DNA of 64,000 bases from Veillonellaceae bacterium (GTDB lineage Bacteria; Bacillota_C; Negativicutes; UBA1444): assembly GCA_012798135.1 (NCBI GenBank), contig JAAZNU010000050.1, positions 8,268 to 72,267 on the forward strand. The letters are read 5' to 3'. The position numbers and the translations under genes were made by a program. The notes below the pieces were generated by a model. The model worked only from the letters and a program-made list of their open reading frames with translations. It made no database searches and was not told the DNA's origin. Of the stretch, positions 63,811 through 64,000 are shown in pieces; the first letter of the stretch is position 1; each line of letters starts with the position of its first letter.

Positions 63811-63857
63811 TAAAGAACAACACCCTGTCGAAATAATCGACAGGGTGTTGTTCTTTA
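63811..63857 (-). terminator. rRNA operon terminator
   Basis: The 21-bp perfect stem pairs 63811-63831 with 63837-63857 around a 5-nt loop, just after the 5S rRNA. No other feature is seen in 63687-63810. Confidence 0.93.
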
Positions 63858-63861
63858 CTAA

Positions 63862-63977
63862 CCGGCGGCGACCTACTCTTCCAGGCCGTTTCCAGCCAAG
63901 TACCATCGGCGCATGGGGTCTTAACTACCGTGTTCGGGATGGGAACGGGTGGAACCCCCCAGCCATCACCACCGGAT
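63862..63977 (-). rRNA. rrf: 5S ribosomal RNA
   Basis: The minus strand reads TCCGGTGGTGATGGC at the 5' end and has the conserved CCCGTTCCCATCCCGAACAC and GCGCCGATGGTACTTGG segments. Ends pair as CCGGTGG with CCGCCGG. Exact ends are within a few bases. A TGAGGGTTGCACCCTCA hairpin lies just upstream (63981-63997), between 5S and the probable 23S gene outside the window. Confidence 0.95.
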
Positions 63978-64000
63978 CCATGAGGGTGCAACCCTCACAA

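Overview
The window looks like chromosome from a strictly anaerobic, selenium-using Firmicute, probably a Negativicutes/Sporomusaceae-type bacterium (inference). The support is a glycyl-radical ribonucleotide reductase, superoxide reductase, [FeFe] hydrogenase, an aldehyde:ferredoxin oxidoreductase-family protein, a selenocysteine formate dehydrogenase, a selenocysteine peroxiredoxin, many ferredoxin-type ATPases, strong GGAGG ribosome sites and the end of an rRNA operon. Coding density is very high and no stretch above about 300 bases is empty. I saw no insertion sequence, phage or CRISPR array.

Positions 1-3600: end of a phosphatidylserine decarboxylase gene, a NifU-like scaffold, and nrdDG behind a consensus promoter carrying two NrdR boxes. 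Positions 3600-18200, almost all on the minus strand, are the most unusual part. Two related modules each hold a pair of MinD-type ATPases with ferredoxin domains, a NifX/orange-protein (ORP) family protein and a DUF134 regulator. Module A (about 3.6-8.0 kb) adds a radical SAM enzyme between two small glycine-rich proteins. Module B (about 11.4-18.2 kb) adds an Mrp-ORP fusion, a split permease, a CGGC protein, a DUF1847 protein and a methyltransferase. Between them lie a Sec peroxiredoxin, an ArsR regulator with its operator, and a CoA-disulfide-reductase/rhodanese fusion. Three promoters (NifU-like, module A, peroxiredoxin) carry a Fur/PerR-like 15-mer in the same register over the -10 box.

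Positions 18.3-31.2 kb: GNAT acetyltransferase, endonuclease III, a TatA/Tat-ferredoxin/AOR operon, a UPF0210-ACT pair, L-serine dehydratase, uracil/xanthine permease, a double-rubredoxin flavin reductase, mobBA and a Pit phosphate system. Positions 31.4-44.9 kb: a B12-type radical SAM protein with a D,D-carboxypeptidase, a 29-residue lysine-rich gene, a five-gene peptide ABC transporter, a divergent [FeFe] hydrogenase and a carboxyltransferase. Positions 42.9-54.9 kb: a molybdopterin oxidoreductase with a GlcD-type dehydrogenase, a uridine-kinase-like protein, an aminotransferase, asnS, aspartate kinase, superoxide reductase, a membrane protein of unknown function and class II aldolase. Positions 55-59.6 kb: a TRAP transporter operon ending in a tagaturonate-epimerase-family gene. 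The right end has a secreted protein, a small helical protein, the Sec formate dehydrogenase and the 5S rRNA with its terminator.

Together the genes describe anaerobic redox metabolism (formate, H2, ferredoxin, molybdopterin enzymes made with MobA/MobB), peroxide and superoxide defence, iron-sulfur or heteronuclear cluster handling, and uptake of peptides, hexuronates, nucleobases and phosphate. All functions are read from sequence features and recalled family knowledge; no database search was run.
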